From assembly GCA_910588685.1 (NCBI GenBank), contig CAJUPX010000005.1, forward strand, positions 29,697 through 93,696: 64,000 bases of DNA, given 5' to 3'. The stretch is from an uncultured Christensenellaceae bacterium (GTDB lineage: Bacteria > Bacillota > Clostridia > Christensenellales > Borkfalkiaceae). Positions within the stretch are counted from its first letter, which is position 1. Each line of letters starts with the position of its first letter. Positions 41,514-50,096 of the stretch are shown piece by piece. The notes beneath the pieces are model-generated. The model had not been told where the DNA came from, searched no databases, and was given only the letters and a program-made list of their open reading frames with translations. The position numbers and the translations under genes are program-made.

Positions 41514-41831
41514 TTACTCGTTTACGTGCGTAAGACCGTACTCTAAAATTTTGGTTACGTGGTCGTCGTCGAGCGAATATTTTACTTCCTTGCCGTCTTT
41601 AACGCCCCTTACAAGCTTGCCCGAACGCAATACGCGCAGCTGATGGGAAACCGCGGAAACGCTCATATCCAGAACCTCGGCGATTTCGCCCACATTAAGA
41701 CTGCGTATTTGCAGACACTCCAATATTTTAGCGCGAGTGGGGTCGCCGAACATTTTAAACAGCTCGGCAAGGCTGTAAATCTGCTCGTCGGAGGGCAGCA
41801 TATCCCTGATTGCCTTAATCTGTCCGTCCAT
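41514..41831 (-). CDS. SmtB/CadC/ZiaR-type zinc-sensing repressor
   Basis: About 105 residues from MDGQIKAIRDMLPSDEQIYS, with AAGGAGGGG before this ATG (an upstream ATG is not favoured). The winged HTH is FKMFGDPTRAKILECLQIRS and VAEVLDMSVSAVSHQLRVLR-like. The last helix DDHVTKILEYGLTHVNE has Asp, His, His and Glu in the exact spacing of the SmtB alpha-5 zinc site. It represses the metal operon in low zinc. Confidence 0.92.
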   Translation of the reverse strand: MDGQIKAIRDMLPSDEQIYSLAELFKMFGDPTRAKILECLQIRSLNVGEIAEVLDMSVSAVSHQLRVLRSGKLVRGVKDGKEVKYSLDDDHVTKILEYGLTHVNE

Positions 41832-41865
41832 TTGCCCCTCCTTGTCTAATATACTTGAACATCTT

Positions 41866-41877
41866 TTCAACTGTTCA
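41866..41877. promoter_or_regulatory. operator upstream of the SmtB-type gene
   Basis: TTCAACTGTTCA at 41866-41877; on the minus strand this gives TGAACAGTTGAA, very close to the SmtB half-sites. Position 35-46 bp before the start fits autoregulation. Confidence 0.6.
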
Positions 41878-42138
41878 ATATAACTATACGCCTGTATTTT
41901 AACTTTGTCAAGTACTTTTTTATAATTTTCTGATGTTTGTCAAGCATTTTTCAGAAAATTTCTTAACTTTTTTAAAAATTTCTTTTCACGGGTAGTTTTA
42001 GGCTCCCAAAGACCGCCTGAGAGGTAGATTTTTAGCGGCTATTGCCATTTTTGACCGACAACAACGCATTTTCTCGGCTTTCAGGACAGCAAAAAAGGGC
42101 TCTTATCTTTCAAAGAGCCTATTTGTTGTAGGCTTTCT
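41878..42138. other. gene-free region between smtB and the transposase
   Basis: No gene seen. A/T-rich, with a transcription terminator at 42097. The left end of the transposon should lie here, but I could not identify matching terminal inverted repeats with the region right of 43149. Confidence 0.4.
42097..42120. terminator. terminator of the transposase gene
   Basis: Stem GGCTCTT with AAGAGCC around an 8-nt loop, followed on the minus strand by CTTTTTT. It lies 19 bp after the transposase stop. Confidence 0.8.
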
Positions 42139-43149
42139 CTAAGCCGCTTTCGGCTTGATAAATCTTACCCTAAATTCGCCCCTGCACTCTTTCAGGATTT
42201 CCAAAAGCTCAGCCCTCTTTTGACGAGGAGAGTACCAGACCCTCTTACCCTCTTTGTTCCTGAGCTGCGAGTGAGGGCGGTCATTGTATCTGTTCAGCCA
42301 CGCCCCCATCTTTTCCTGTAATTCGTCCAGAGTGTAAAAAGTCAGGTGGTTATAAAAAGCCTCTTGGTCGGAGCGGTGGCTACGTTCTACCTTACCGTTA
42401 TGTCTCGGCGTTCTCGGCTTAATCAGCTTATGGCGGATTCGTAATTTATTCAGGAGAATATCCATTATGTGCATTGTCTCCTCTTTTGCGTTTGCAGGCG
42501 TGGTAAACTCGGTGCCGTTATCCGTCTGTATCGTATGCGGCATATACCCAAAGTAAACGATGGCTCTCTTGATAAAATCAACCGTTGACCAGCCGCTGTG
42601 CTCGTTATAAGCATAAATAAACCTCTCCCTTGTCGCCTCGTCAATTATCGTGTACTGATAAAATTTCTCATAAGCCAGCTCGCCCAAATAGCACTCTCTC
42701 GGTACATATTTGACATCGAGCTGCCATTTCTGCCCTAACATCTCAGGCGTAAAGTAAGGCTGCTGTTTATATGCCTCTTTGATTTCCTCGTGAGGGCGCA
42801 GACCGTTTTTGACTACAAACCGATAAAGCCCGTAGTAAGTCCTGCTGTAAGCGTAACGCTGGCGTAGAATACCCAAAGCCTCCGCATAAGTAATGTCAGG
42901 ATTCTCCGTAAAAATATCGACGATGTGCTTACGCTCCTCTTGCGTGTGTGCGTTGAAATGCGGCGTATGCGGAACACAGGAGCCGTTTTCAAGGCTTTTC
43001 AGAGTGCCGTCATACTGAGCTTTCCATCGCCACAGACTACGCTCCGTACACTTAGTTTTTTTAGCGACCCAGAGAATATCGTAGCCCTCTACGAGCCACA
43101 ATTTTAATGCCCTCTCTTTTTCTTTCGGTGAGTATCGTATACCTCGCAT
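42139..43149 (-). mobile_element. DDE transposase/integrase (IS481/IS3-like rve core)
   Basis: About 336 residues from MRGIRYSPKEKERALKLWLV (AGGAGG upstream). N-terminal HTH region (VAKKTKCTERSLWRWKAQYD), then a catalytic core with the three acidic residues: QKWQLDVKYV (D), HTIQTDNGTEF (D) and RHNGKVERSHRSDQEAF (E). It inserts and excises an insertion sequence. It lies at the left edge of the prophage-like block. Terminal repeats and target duplication were not found. Confidence 0.85.
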
Positions 43150-43197
43150 AAACCCGTCCTCCTGAGTGAAAGTAAAAATATAATAGCACAACATCAA

Positions 43198-43562
43198 AAA
43201 AATTTCAATCCCCCACTATTAAAAAGCCGCCCTACCCTCAAAAATAAAAAACAACAAACATCAACTTTTCTCTCGTGTGCGCACGCACATTCTGTCAGTC
43301 TGTCAGTCAGAATATTAAAAATTTATTTTTAGATTTGATTTTTTGATTAGACTCGTTAATTTTTAATATTCACTTTATATTTACCTTTCTCTTTATATTT
43401 CCCTTTTGATTTGGATTTATATTTGCATTACTTTGTATTGCATTTGCATACTGTTTGCATTACAAAACTTATGCAAGTGCATAGCAAGTGTATAATGTTT
43501 GTATAGTAAAAAAGGGCATAAAATAAGACGGCTTTACCCGTCCTATTTTTCTTATTAAATTG
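43198..43562. other. gene-free, repeat-rich region left of the phage block
   Basis: No gene seen in 365 bp. Contents: CTGTCAGT repeats (43293-43310), a 14-bp inverted repeat GAATATTAAAAATT / AATTTTTAATATTC at 43310-43323 and 43358-43371, long A/T tracts with repeated TTTGCAT motifs, and a terminator at 43522. It may be the left end of the phage or an integration scar. Confidence 0.45.
43522..43547. terminator. terminator downstream of the phage operon
   Basis: Arms AATAAGACGG and CCGTCCTATT (one mismatch) around a 6-nt loop, just downstream of the last phage gene (stop at 43563). Confidence 0.7.
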
Positions 43563-44564
43563 CTACACAGCCTCGTCCTGAGCTGTAATATTTTCCTCAA
43601 GCGGTGCGTCCTCCACGCTCTCAGGAGCCGTAAGGCACTCCGCTGTCGGATTGTCTGCCACATACTGCTGAAACTGATGGATTAGGTCTATCTGGTCGCT
43701 CATATAGTTGACCGTATCGTAAACGATATTCTCATAACCCATCTTATAGCCCGTAAACCCGTTTAGAATTACAGGCATAAGTTTTAGACAACAAGCCGCA
43801 AAGGTCGCCCAAGACGGATTTACGACGACATCTAAAACGATAATACTCGTTAAAAGCGTTGTTACCGATATTTTGACAAACTTTACAACAAACGCCGTAC
43901 CTTTTTTCGTAGTCGGATTTGTGCCGAGCGGCACCCTGCGTCCTGCGCCCCTGCCACGCTTAAAAATCATTTCAGGCGTGAGCTTAATAGGTTTAACCTT
44001 GTTAGCTTTTATAATAGCCTTTCTCTGCGGCTCCGTGAGCTCTGCAACCTGCCGCAAAGCCTTTTTACTCATACCTACATATTTTTCCTTATAGAGCTTA
44101 AAATCAAGCCCCACATCGGTTATGATGGCGTGGCGTGTGCTTTGCAATTCCTCTGTAATAAAGTGCCTGCAAAATTCAAGTAGTCGCCCCTGTTGCTTAT
44201 CCGTAATGATTTTCTTTTTTATCGTGTCGTAGTCGTTCAGGGTATTTTTGTATGCGTCGCTTTCCTTGCCTGCCCTCATACCCGTATCTGAAAAATTTAT
44301 ATACATCGAATACGAGCAAAACAATAATACAAAGAACGCCAGACCGAGCTTAGTCCAATCCGCAAACGAGCTGAGCTGTATATCGGTGGTAAACACTACC
44401 ACAACAACAAATACGAGAAATACGCCTACAAATATACCCGAATTGTTGAGCAAGCCCCTTGCAATTTTTTTCTTAGTGTTGTGCATACCCTCGACGACAT
44501 TACCCATCGAGGGCTTATTTTCCTTTTTTTCGCCTATCGGCTTAATCGGCTCCGCCATAGCCAA
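43563..44564 (-). CDS. phage-encoded membrane protein, unknown
   Basis: 333 residues with two pairs of hydrophobic segments: GIFVGVFLVFVVVVVFTTDI, LGLAFFVLLFCSYSMYINF, and VKISVTTLLTSIIVLDVVVN, FAACCLKLMPVILNGFTGY. A central soluble part contains KALRQVAELTEPQRKAIIKA and a basic linker (KRGRGAGRRVPLG). Last gene of the downstream module after the DGR. Could be a lysis or membrane-associated protein. Confidence 0.55.
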   Translation of the reverse strand: MAMAEPIKPIGEKKENKPSMGNVVEGMHNTKKKIARGLLNNSGIFVGVFLVFVVVVVFTTDIQLSSFADWTKLGLAFFVLLFCSYSMYINFSDTGMRAGKESDAYKNTLNDYDTIKKKIITDKQQGRLLEFCRHFITEELQSTRHAIITDVGLDFKLYKEKYVGMSKKALRQVAELTEPQRKAIIKANKVKPIKLTPEMIFKRGRGAGRRVPLGTNPTTKKGTAFVVKFVKISVTTLLTSIIVLDVVVNPSWATFAACCLKLMPVILNGFTGYKMGYENIVYDTVNYMSDQIDLIHQFQQYVADNPTAECLTAPESVEDAPLEENITAQDEAV

Positions 44565-44575
44565 TACCTCCGTTA

Positions 44576-44947
44576 TTATTTATCTGGTTTATTCGATATG
44601 TGCTCCGCCCACTTAAAAAGGAGTGCGCCTATCCCGTTTGAGATAGCTCCGACAATACACACAAAACGCATTTGGAAAATGATGTTTGCCAAGAGTATTG
44701 TAAGGACGGCGAGAATAGTCCATACCAGCCACGCCGCAGGGGATTTCAGCTTTTCCTTAATCACACGAATAAACGGCAGGCAGGATATAAACAACAGGAC
44801 GCAAACTATACCTGAAATGGTTGCTTTGTCGCTCGTTGCTATCCATACAGGAAATTGAGATAAAGTGGCGGCAAGAGGAGCGGCAACACAGAATATGATT
44901 GACACCCATTTAATGATGTTGCCTTTCGTCTTATTTTTCATAATCAC
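44576..44947 (-). CDS. small membrane protein, possible holin
   Basis: 123 residues with about four transmembrane helices (IIKWVSIIFCVAAPLAATLS, ATISGIVCVLLFISCL, AAWLVWTILAVLTILLANII, RFVCIVGAISNGIGALLF). Its ATG overlaps the upstream gene stop by 4 nt. Size, topology and position suggest a holin or accessory membrane protein; no endolysin is nearby, so this is uncertain. Confidence 0.5.
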   Translation of the reverse strand: MIMKNKTKGNIIKWVSIIFCVAAPLAATLSQFPVWIATSDKATISGIVCVLLFISCLPFIRVIKEKLKSPAAWLVWTILAVLTILLANIIFQMRFVCIVGAISNGIGALLFKWAEHISNKPDK

Positions 44948-45603
44948 GCCTCCTCTGTATCGCCTTTATCCTCCGTCTCAACAGGCGCAGGCAGCTCCGC
45001 TTTCAGAGCCTGCACATACTTGATATTTACGAGGTCTTTTACCGCCTGAGGTATATTCTTGTTGTTTGCGTACACCGTAGCAAGTATTTCAAGAATAGCC
45101 TTTGTAGAGGTTTCGAGCACTGCGCTGATATGCTCCTGCTGTTCCGCCTTAGTCTCCATAGCGTGTAGTTTATCCAGCGTTTCATTATACCCGTTAATAA
45201 GAGTGTTTACAGCCTTTACGACCTCGCTGTTACTGTTCGTATTTACGCCGAGAGAATCCGCCGTAATTTTGGCGGCTTTTTTATTCCCTTTGTGCTCCAC
45301 AACGACCATAACAATACACGCCGCAACCGCCCCGAGATTTATTGAGCCCAGAAATTCTGCAAGGTTATGAGAAAACCACTCCTCAATCCTCGTCCAGACA
45401 GTCTCAGGCACCTCAGGAGCCGTTTCGGAGGGCTTTGCAGCCCCGTCGTCGCCGCTGTCGGCTAAGACTGCCACAACCTGCGTATCGTCGCCAGATTCGG
45501 CGTTAGCGGTCTTAGTCGTAAATCCGCAAAGCAATAATACAATCAAGCTGAGCGAGACGCATATTGCAAGCAAAATGGTAATATGTAATTTATTCGTTCT
45601 CAT
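44944..45603 (-). CDS. secreted or membrane-anchored phage protein
   Basis: 219 residues: N-terminal signal (ITILLAICVSLSLIVLLLCG) with a possible cleavage site after TANA, a second hydrophobic segment (LGAVAACIVMVVVEH), then a long helical domain (VVKAVNTLINGYNETLDKLH). It may be a membrane-anchored coiled-coil protein related to phage lysis or adsorption. Coupled to the next gene by ATGA. Confidence 0.55.
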   Translation of the reverse strand: MRTNKLHITILLAICVSLSLIVLLLCGFTTKTANAESGDDTQVVAVLADSGDDGAAKPSETAPEVPETVWTRIEEWFSHNLAEFLGSINLGAVAACIVMVVVEHKGNKKAAKITADSLGVNTNSNSEVVKAVNTLINGYNETLDKLHAMETKAEQQEHISAVLETSTKAILEILATVYANNKNIPQAVKDLVNIKYVQALKAELPAPVETEDKGDTEEA

Positions 45604-45618
45604 AGAATTTGCCTCCTG

Positions 45619-46080
45619 TTATTCAAAGTCGTACCCATCGAGTAGCTTTACAAGTTTTTCGTCCAGCGTATCGAAACGCTTATTAAGCTCCGCCAGACGC
45701 TTATTGAGCTCCTGTATCTCACTGTGAGCGGATATGAGCTCCTGTGCAATATCCAGACCGTCAGGACAGACGATAACGCCGACAGGCGGCACGGGCTTAG
45801 CATAAATACCCTCGCAGGCATATTTCGACGCATTATCTTTGCCGTTTAGCACCGCAACCGTTACCTTTACACGCCCCCTCAGAAAATCGGCAGGAATAGC
45901 GCAGGTATCGTCTTTCAGGAGCCTATACAGAGAATTGCCGTCCTCGTTCTCAAAAACCGCCGTAGCGAACGCAGGCGCACCCGTAAACGATATAATCAGC
46001 TCGTCTGTTACCGTTTCGGGCTCCCTCGTCAAAATAAAACCTTTCAGACAGTCTTTAATGAGCTTGTATTCCATTTTCAT
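45619..46080 (-). CDS. phage structural protein, BppU-like N-terminus
   Basis: About 153 residues from MKMEYKLIKDCLKGFILTRE (AAGGAGCG upstream). The first 90 residues are beta-rich (VTDELIISFTGAPAFATAVF, LRGRVKVTVAVLNGKD); the end is a coiled coil (IQELNKRLAELNKRFDTLDE). This layout occurs in baseplate-upper-protein-type or tail fibre-associated proteins. No host-recognition part is visible. Confidence 0.55.
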   Translation of the reverse strand: MKMEYKLIKDCLKGFILTREPETVTDELIISFTGAPAFATAVFENEDGNSLYRLLKDDTCAIPADFLRGRVKVTVAVLNGKDNASKYACEGIYAKPVPPVGVIVCPDGLDIAQELISAHSEIQELNKRLAELNKRFDTLDEKLVKLLDGYDFE

Positions 46081-46090
46081 ACTGCGCTCC

Positions 46091-46300
46091 TTATTCGTTT
46101 TCGCCGCCGCCCGTTTCGACAAACCAATCCTCTCTGGTGCATACATCGCCATTTGCGTTGATGTCCTCATAGGTCTTGCCGTCGAGGTCGTTTACCCAGA
46201 TTTCCTGAGCGTCCTCAATTTCCTGTTGGGTCAAAATACCTTTTGCCCTGTCCTTGTTAGCCGATTGCAGCCACTTTTCTTTGCTGAATACCCTTGCCAT
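46091..46300 (-). CDS. small phage protein (XkdX-like)
   Basis: 69 residues, MARVFSKEKWLQSANKDRAK, with an acidic, Trp-containing C-terminus (CTREDWFVETGGGENE). Small proteins of this type often follow tail fibre genes. It overlaps the 3' end of the reverse transcriptase by 44 nt. Confidence 0.5.
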   Translation of the reverse strand: MARVFSKEKWLQSANKDRAKGILTQQEIEDAQEIWVNDLDGKTYEDINANGDVCTREDWFVETGGGENE

Positions 46301-47354
46301 CGTTGATGCCTCCGTTTAATTTTTTTGAGTGTTTACTTACTATGCTTTTTAATTTCCACTTTGGAGCAATCGGGTAAATTCGCTCCTTGTAGAATTTTAA
46401 GCCGTTAATGTGAGTTAGCCAGCCCGTAAGCGATAACAGCCCCTGAGCTTGCTTGACGGTTATGTGGTTCGCCTTTTTGACATTTCTCAGGCGGCGGCAT
46501 AACCTGAAATAGATTTTCTTTCTGAGCAGTGTTTTGTTCTTGTAAAAACGAAATCCCACAAAGTCTATCGGGCGGCTGTGAATTTTCCATATCTGGTAAT
46601 TATCTTTCAGCTTTAAGCCGAGATTTGTTTTCAGGTACTCGTTCATTGCCTCAACAGCCCTGCGGAGCTTTCGTTTGTTTGTGCCGAATAACACCATATC
46701 GTCAACAAACCTTATGTAATCCTGCACCTTTAACTGCTCTTTCACAAAATGGTCGAATCTCTCTAAATAGAAATTGCTAAACCATTGAGAGGTGTAATAT
46801 CCTATCGGGAGGCAGTCGCCGCCGTTCTCCAACACTTTCTCTATCAACCGTAGAAATTTCTCGTCTTTGATTTTGCGCCTGAAAAGCGACATCAGGATTG
46901 CTGGCTTTACATTGTTAAAAAACTTTGATATATCCAGCTTAGCGACATAGCGAGCCTTGCCCTGCTTGATAACACGCTCTATAAAGCGTTTTGCCTCCAT
47001 ACCGCCCCTGCTCGGTACGCTACCGCAGGAATATCGGTACATACCTTTCGTTATGACGGGCTCCACAACGAGCATAACCACCCAATGTATAATCTGGTCG
47101 GGATAAAATTTTGGTACCGTTATTATCCTCGTCTTTTCGCAGGAGCGGTCATATAGAGGGATTTGCTTGTTAGGGCTCAATATCACATCGCCCGTTTCAA
47201 GCATAGTCTTTATATTCTGTGCGTAGGTTTCAATATCGTTAAGGACTACTGCAATATAGTCTTTTGTAGTCTTGCCCTGAGCGGCTTTATGTATCGCCAG
47301 CTTTATGAGGTCAAGATTTAACATCTTTTCGTATAGATAACCTACCCGTTTCAT
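46257..47354 (-). CDS. DGR-type reverse transcriptase (DGR1)
   Basis: 365 residues. Reverse transcriptase motifs: LDISKFFNNV (catalytic Asp 141), the DGR-specific LPIGYYTSQ (184-190, IGxxxSQ instead of QGxxxSP), and RFVDDMVLFG (216-219; FVDD rather than YMDD). It copies the TR RNA with errors at adenines and directs it to the VR. The TR lies 122 bp upstream, so both can be made from one transcript. No Avd gene is seen beside it. The C-terminal part (KGIQQRKVAAIG) is overlapped by the next gene. Confidence 0.95.
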   Translation of the reverse strand: MKRVGYLYEKMLNLDLIKLAIHKAAQGKTTKDYIAVVLNDIETYAQNIKTMLETGDVILSPNKQIPLYDRSCEKTRIITVPKFYPDQIIHWVVMLVVEPVITKGMYRYSCGSVPSRGGMEAKRFIERVIKQGKARYVAKLDISKFFNNVKPAILMSLFRRKIKDEKFLRLIEKVLENGGDCLPIGYYTSQWFSNFYLERFDHFVKEQLKVQDYIRFVDDMVLFGTNKRKLRRAVEAMNEYLKTNLGLKLKDNYQIWKIHSRPIDFVGFRFYKNKTLLRKKIYFRLCRRLRNVKKANHITVKQAQGLLSLTGWLTHINGLKFYKERIYPIAPKWKLKSIVSKHSKKLNGGINDGKGIQQRKVAAIG

Positions 47355-47475
47355 AACCTTTTAATCTTCTCACGGCGTTTCGAGATTTAACCTACTAAGC
47401 CGCCCTCTTATCGAAGTGTTTTTTGCCAAGAGGCAAGGATTGTGCGTGTTCCATAGACCAAGTAAAGATTAAAAT

Positions 47476-47580
47476 GCGACCACCGATGTTCGAGTTCGAG
47501 TTAGACGAGTCATTGTTACCATTCCAATACCACAGACCGCCATTGAGCCTGTTGTTCCAATTACCGCCGACATTCAGCAC
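47476..47580 (-). repeat. DGR1 template repeat (TR)
   Basis: 105 bp, between the variable protein and the reverse transcriptase. In the minus-strand sense it encodes the frame NVGGNWNNRLNGGLWYWNGN, with Asn codons (AAY) at the mutable sites. Compared with the VR at 47677-47781, 16 positions differ and every one is A in the TR (minus sense). The boundary at 47476 is where the common block GCGACCACCG begins; at 47580 the match ends with CAGCAC. Confidence 0.95.
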
Positions 47581-47620
47581 CGCTGCACACACTACCCTAT
47601 ATTGTTGAATTAAATATACG

Positions 47621-47644
47621 CTAAGGGGGAGGTTTCCCCCTTAG
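47621..47644. repeat. GC-rich hairpin between VR and TR of DGR1
   Basis: 9-bp perfect stem CTAAGGGGG with CCCCCTTAG around a 6-nt loop. It lies 32 bp downstream (in coding direction) of the VR. Bordetella DGRs need such a hairpin or cruciform downstream of the VR for target recognition; here the same role is inferred. It could also end the variable protein transcript, but it is not followed by a T run. Confidence 0.6.
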
Positions 47645-47655
47645 CAATCCCTCTC

Positions 47656-48720
47656 TTAAAGAGGTTTATAACAAAGGCGACCACCGATGCTCGAGTACGA
47701 GTAAGACGAGTCACTGCTACCATACCAACACCACAGACCGCCATAGAGCCCGTCGACCCAAAAACCGCCGACAAACAGCACACAATAACCCTCATTCATA
47801 GTGCAATAATCACAGTAATGAGTAGAATCGCTTGCGCTTGTATCTGAGGCATAGCCGAGTACAGGAAATTTATCAAAATAAGAAATTTCCCTTATATAGC
47901 CGTCGAGGTCGTCTCCATCACTGTTACGAAACGGTCTATCGCCCATATACATATAGGGAGCCGTAAACTTGTCGCTTTCGTATGCGGTAGGGTCAAGACA
48001 GACATAAATTTTCTCGTCGGAAAAATTTATACCGTCGCACCATTTCCAAATGTTGCCCCACGGATTCTCAATTCCTCTGTACTTGCAGGCGTGTTTGCCG
48101 TCCGTATTGCTCGTATCGGAGCCTGACGCTGTTTTTACGCCGTCCGTTCTACCCGTCTGTACTGCGGTCTCAAAACTTACGCCGTACTTACGCACTAAAT
48201 CCTCTTTGGTGGTCTCAAAGAAAATAAAGCAGTATTCCATATCGTCGATGTCGAAAATATGAGGCTGCCCCACAAAGTGTGTAGGAGCCCATATCGTTAC
48301 TTTGACATCGCCTACCGTGTTATGCGTCTTTATGGAATTATCCCACTCAACGAGCCAGACAGAGCCCCCGTAGATGGGAGCATATCTTTCGTCGATGTCG
48401 TTCATTTTCTCGAACGGGAGGCGGTTGCGCTTATTCCTGAGCAGTTTTTCAACGCTCTTAGCGTTCCTCTCGTTCTTTTCGGAAAACACCTCAGGCGTTA
48501 CCGCAGTTGTCGGCAGATAGCTTGAAAACTGACTCTCAATAAGCTCGTAAGTGATGTTTCTGCTCGTCTGCGCAGGCGTATCGGAGCCGTCAATTTCGAG
48601 GTCGCCTTTGTACTGTTTACTGTACTTGTTAAAGTCCTCAATCAAGCCCTCCATCTCGCTCTTAGCGTTTGCGAAAAGGTCTTTGAAAAAGTCTAATTTG
48701 TTTTCCTTATCAATTTGCAT
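47656..48720 (-). CDS. DGR1 variable protein fused to a portal-protein N-terminus
   Basis: 354 residues. Residues 1-about 187 look like the N-terminal part of a phage portal protein (YGGSVWLVEWDNSIKTHNTV, VTIWAPTHFVGQPHIFDIDD). From about 190 on it is a C-type-lectin-type DGR target protein (CKYRGIENPWGNIWKWCDGI, GYIREISYFDKFPVLGYASD). Residues 314-348 (VLFVGGFWVDGLYGGLWCWY to SSIGGR) are exactly the VR, with aromatic and Ser variants at AAY-derived sites. The fusion is in frame and follows terL, the portal position. Whether the protein is real or a deletion/assembly joint is open. Confidence 0.85.
   Translation of the reverse strand: MQIDKENKLDFFKDLFANAKSEMEGLIEDFNKYSKQYKGDLEIDGSDTPAQTSRNITYELIESQFSSYLPTTAVTPEVFSEKNERNAKSVEKLLRNKRNRLPFEKMNDIDERYAPIYGGSVWLVEWDNSIKTHNTVGDVKVTIWAPTHFVGQPHIFDIDDMEYCFIFFETTKEDLVRKYGVSFETAVQTGRTDGVKTASGSDTSNTDGKHACKYRGIENPWGNIWKWCDGINFSDEKIYVCLDPTAYESDKFTAPYMYMGDRPFRNSDGDDLDGYIREISYFDKFPVLGYASDTSASDSTHYCDYCTMNEGYCVLFVGGFWVDGLYGGLWCWYGSSDSSYSYSSIGGRLCYKPL
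47677..47781 (-). repeat. DGR1 variable repeat (VR)
   Basis: 105 bp at the 3' end of the variable protein gene. It matches the TR except at 16 positions, all of them template adenines: A to G or T in the coding sense (T to C or A on the plus strand). The initiation-of-mutagenic-homing end reads CGGTGGTCGC in coding sense and is identical in the TR for 10 bp, then diverges (IMH versus IMH*). Confidence 0.95.
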
Positions 48721-50096
48721 TATAAGGGTAAACCTCCTTTGCGTTTAATTATTAAATCCCTCTCCTCTTGTGAGGTCGCTCTCCTATAATCCTCTAACTC
48801 GTCAGGGCGATATTTCACTCTCCTACTCGTCGGAGGCGGCGCAGGTCTCGTCCAATAGATTGCAAAGTACCTGAGAGCGTCGGGGCTATGCGTTATATCG
48901 TGAGGCTCGGTAGCGCAGTCCGTGGGCTTTTTAGGGTCTCTCTGTAACTCTGGCAGGTGTTTTATAAGCTGCTTGCAATTCGTGAATATATGCAGTCTCG
49001 GAGAGCCGTTTGCGTCCACTTTCAGCAGCTCCTTGATAGCAAGCCAGCCTGCCTCCCTGTCGTTATTCGATTCTGCCAACGACAGCCCTGCCTCTCCGAA
49101 CAGAATCGCCTTGCTCTTGCCTGTCTCTTGGCTCCTGTTCCATAGGTCGGGCGGAGCAAGCGTCAGGTAAATCTTTTCGTCCTCGTTCGTAAAATCAAGT
49201 ATCTTACGGGCGGCGGTTGATATAGGCAGGTCGCTCTGGCAGAGCTCTTTATACACATAGCAGTTATGTAAGTTATCAACAGCTATCCAATAGCAAGCCA
49301 GCATATCCAGACCGTAGTCAAACGCTCTGTACCGCCTCCAATCGGCAGGAATAATAAACGGCTCGCAGGTATGCACATTTCGGTCAAACTCTCCGAAATA
49401 CTGCGCCTCGCTTACTTCCCAGCTCCCGTAACGCCAGCGTTTGCGCATATCCTCAGGCAATGAGTCAAGCTGCTTTACATACTCAGGGTCTGCCTCCATA
49501 AGTATTTTGTTATCGTCCACGAGAGACTGGATAAACTCGTAGTCCTCTGGATTCTCGTCGGGCTCGTACTCACGGGAGACAAACAGACGCTTTACCCATA
49601 AAAAGCCTACGCCATCAGGGTTACAGGTCAGGTACATTCTCTTAGGAAAATTATTTGCGCCACGCAGACAGGCTTTCAGGACATTGAAAACGAGCTCTGT
49701 AAACTGCGTAGCCTCCTCTAAGAAAATCACATCGTACTCTTGCCCTTGATACTGCAAAGCGTCGTTATCGTTGGCGAAATAACTGCACTTGATACGGCTC
49801 CCGTTTTTGAATACAAACGCTTTGTCCTTTTCTTTGTACTCGGCTGCACCTGAGGGAGATAGGTCGGCTTGCAACGGTAAAATGTGGTTGTCTCGCAGGT
49901 CGGTGTAGGTCTTACGGATAATCAGGATTTTAATACCAGCCCACTTGATAGCCAGACGCTTTGCTTTCTCTCTTACGCCCCAACTCTTACCGCCGCCTCT
50001 GGCTCCGCCAAACGCTACATACTTTGAACGGGCGAGGAAAAACAACTTTTGTTTAGGCTGAGGCTTACCGAGCTTTACAAGCACCTCAGCCATCAA
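48720..50096 (-). CDS. terL: phage terminase large subunit
   Basis: 458 residues. Walker A in YVAFGGARGGGKSWGVREKA, arginine-rich region RKTYTDLRDN, Walker B YDVIFLEEATQF, and the nuclease Asp in RAFDYGLDMLACYWIAVD. It translocates and cuts DNA into the capsid. Overlaps the upstream gene by 4 nt (ATGA). Full length, but no capsid genes follow. Confidence 0.95.
   Translation of the reverse strand: MMAEVLVKLGKPQPKQKLFFLARSKYVAFGGARGGGKSWGVREKAKRLAIKWAGIKILIIRKTYTDLRDNHILPLQADLSPSGAAEYKEKDKAFVFKNGSRIKCSYFANDNDALQYQGQEYDVIFLEEATQFTELVFNVLKACLRGANNFPKRMYLTCNPDGVGFLWVKRLFVSREYEPDENPEDYEFIQSLVDDNKILMEADPEYVKQLDSLPEDMRKRWRYGSWEVSEAQYFGEFDRNVHTCEPFIIPADWRRYRAFDYGLDMLACYWIAVDNLHNCYVYKELCQSDLPISTAARKILDFTNEDEKIYLTLAPPDLWNRSQETGKSKAILFGEAGLSLAESNNDREAGWLAIKELLKVDANGSPRLHIFTNCKQLIKHLPELQRDPKKPTDCATEPHDITHSPDALRYFAIYWTRPAPPPTSRRVKYRPDELEDYRRATSQEERDLIIKRKGGLPL

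Noticed and set aside
41985..43260. Terminal inverted repeats of the insertion sequence
   Set aside because: No convincing matching ends or target duplication could be aligned by eye on the two sides of the transposase.
43293..43310. CTGTCAGT repeats considered as a CRISPR array
   Set aside because: The repeat unit is only 8 bp, with no spacers and no cas genes.
46257..47354. Reverse transcriptase considered as a retron or group II intron enzyme
   Set aside because: IGxxxSQ motif, a neighbouring TR/VR pair with adenine-specific substitutions and no maturase domain fit a DGR instead.
47395..47592. 65-residue open frame over the DGR1 template repeat (GGNWNNRLNGGLWYWNGN)
   Set aside because: Template repeats look like coding sequence because they copy the target gene; no start signal or conserved flanks are seen.
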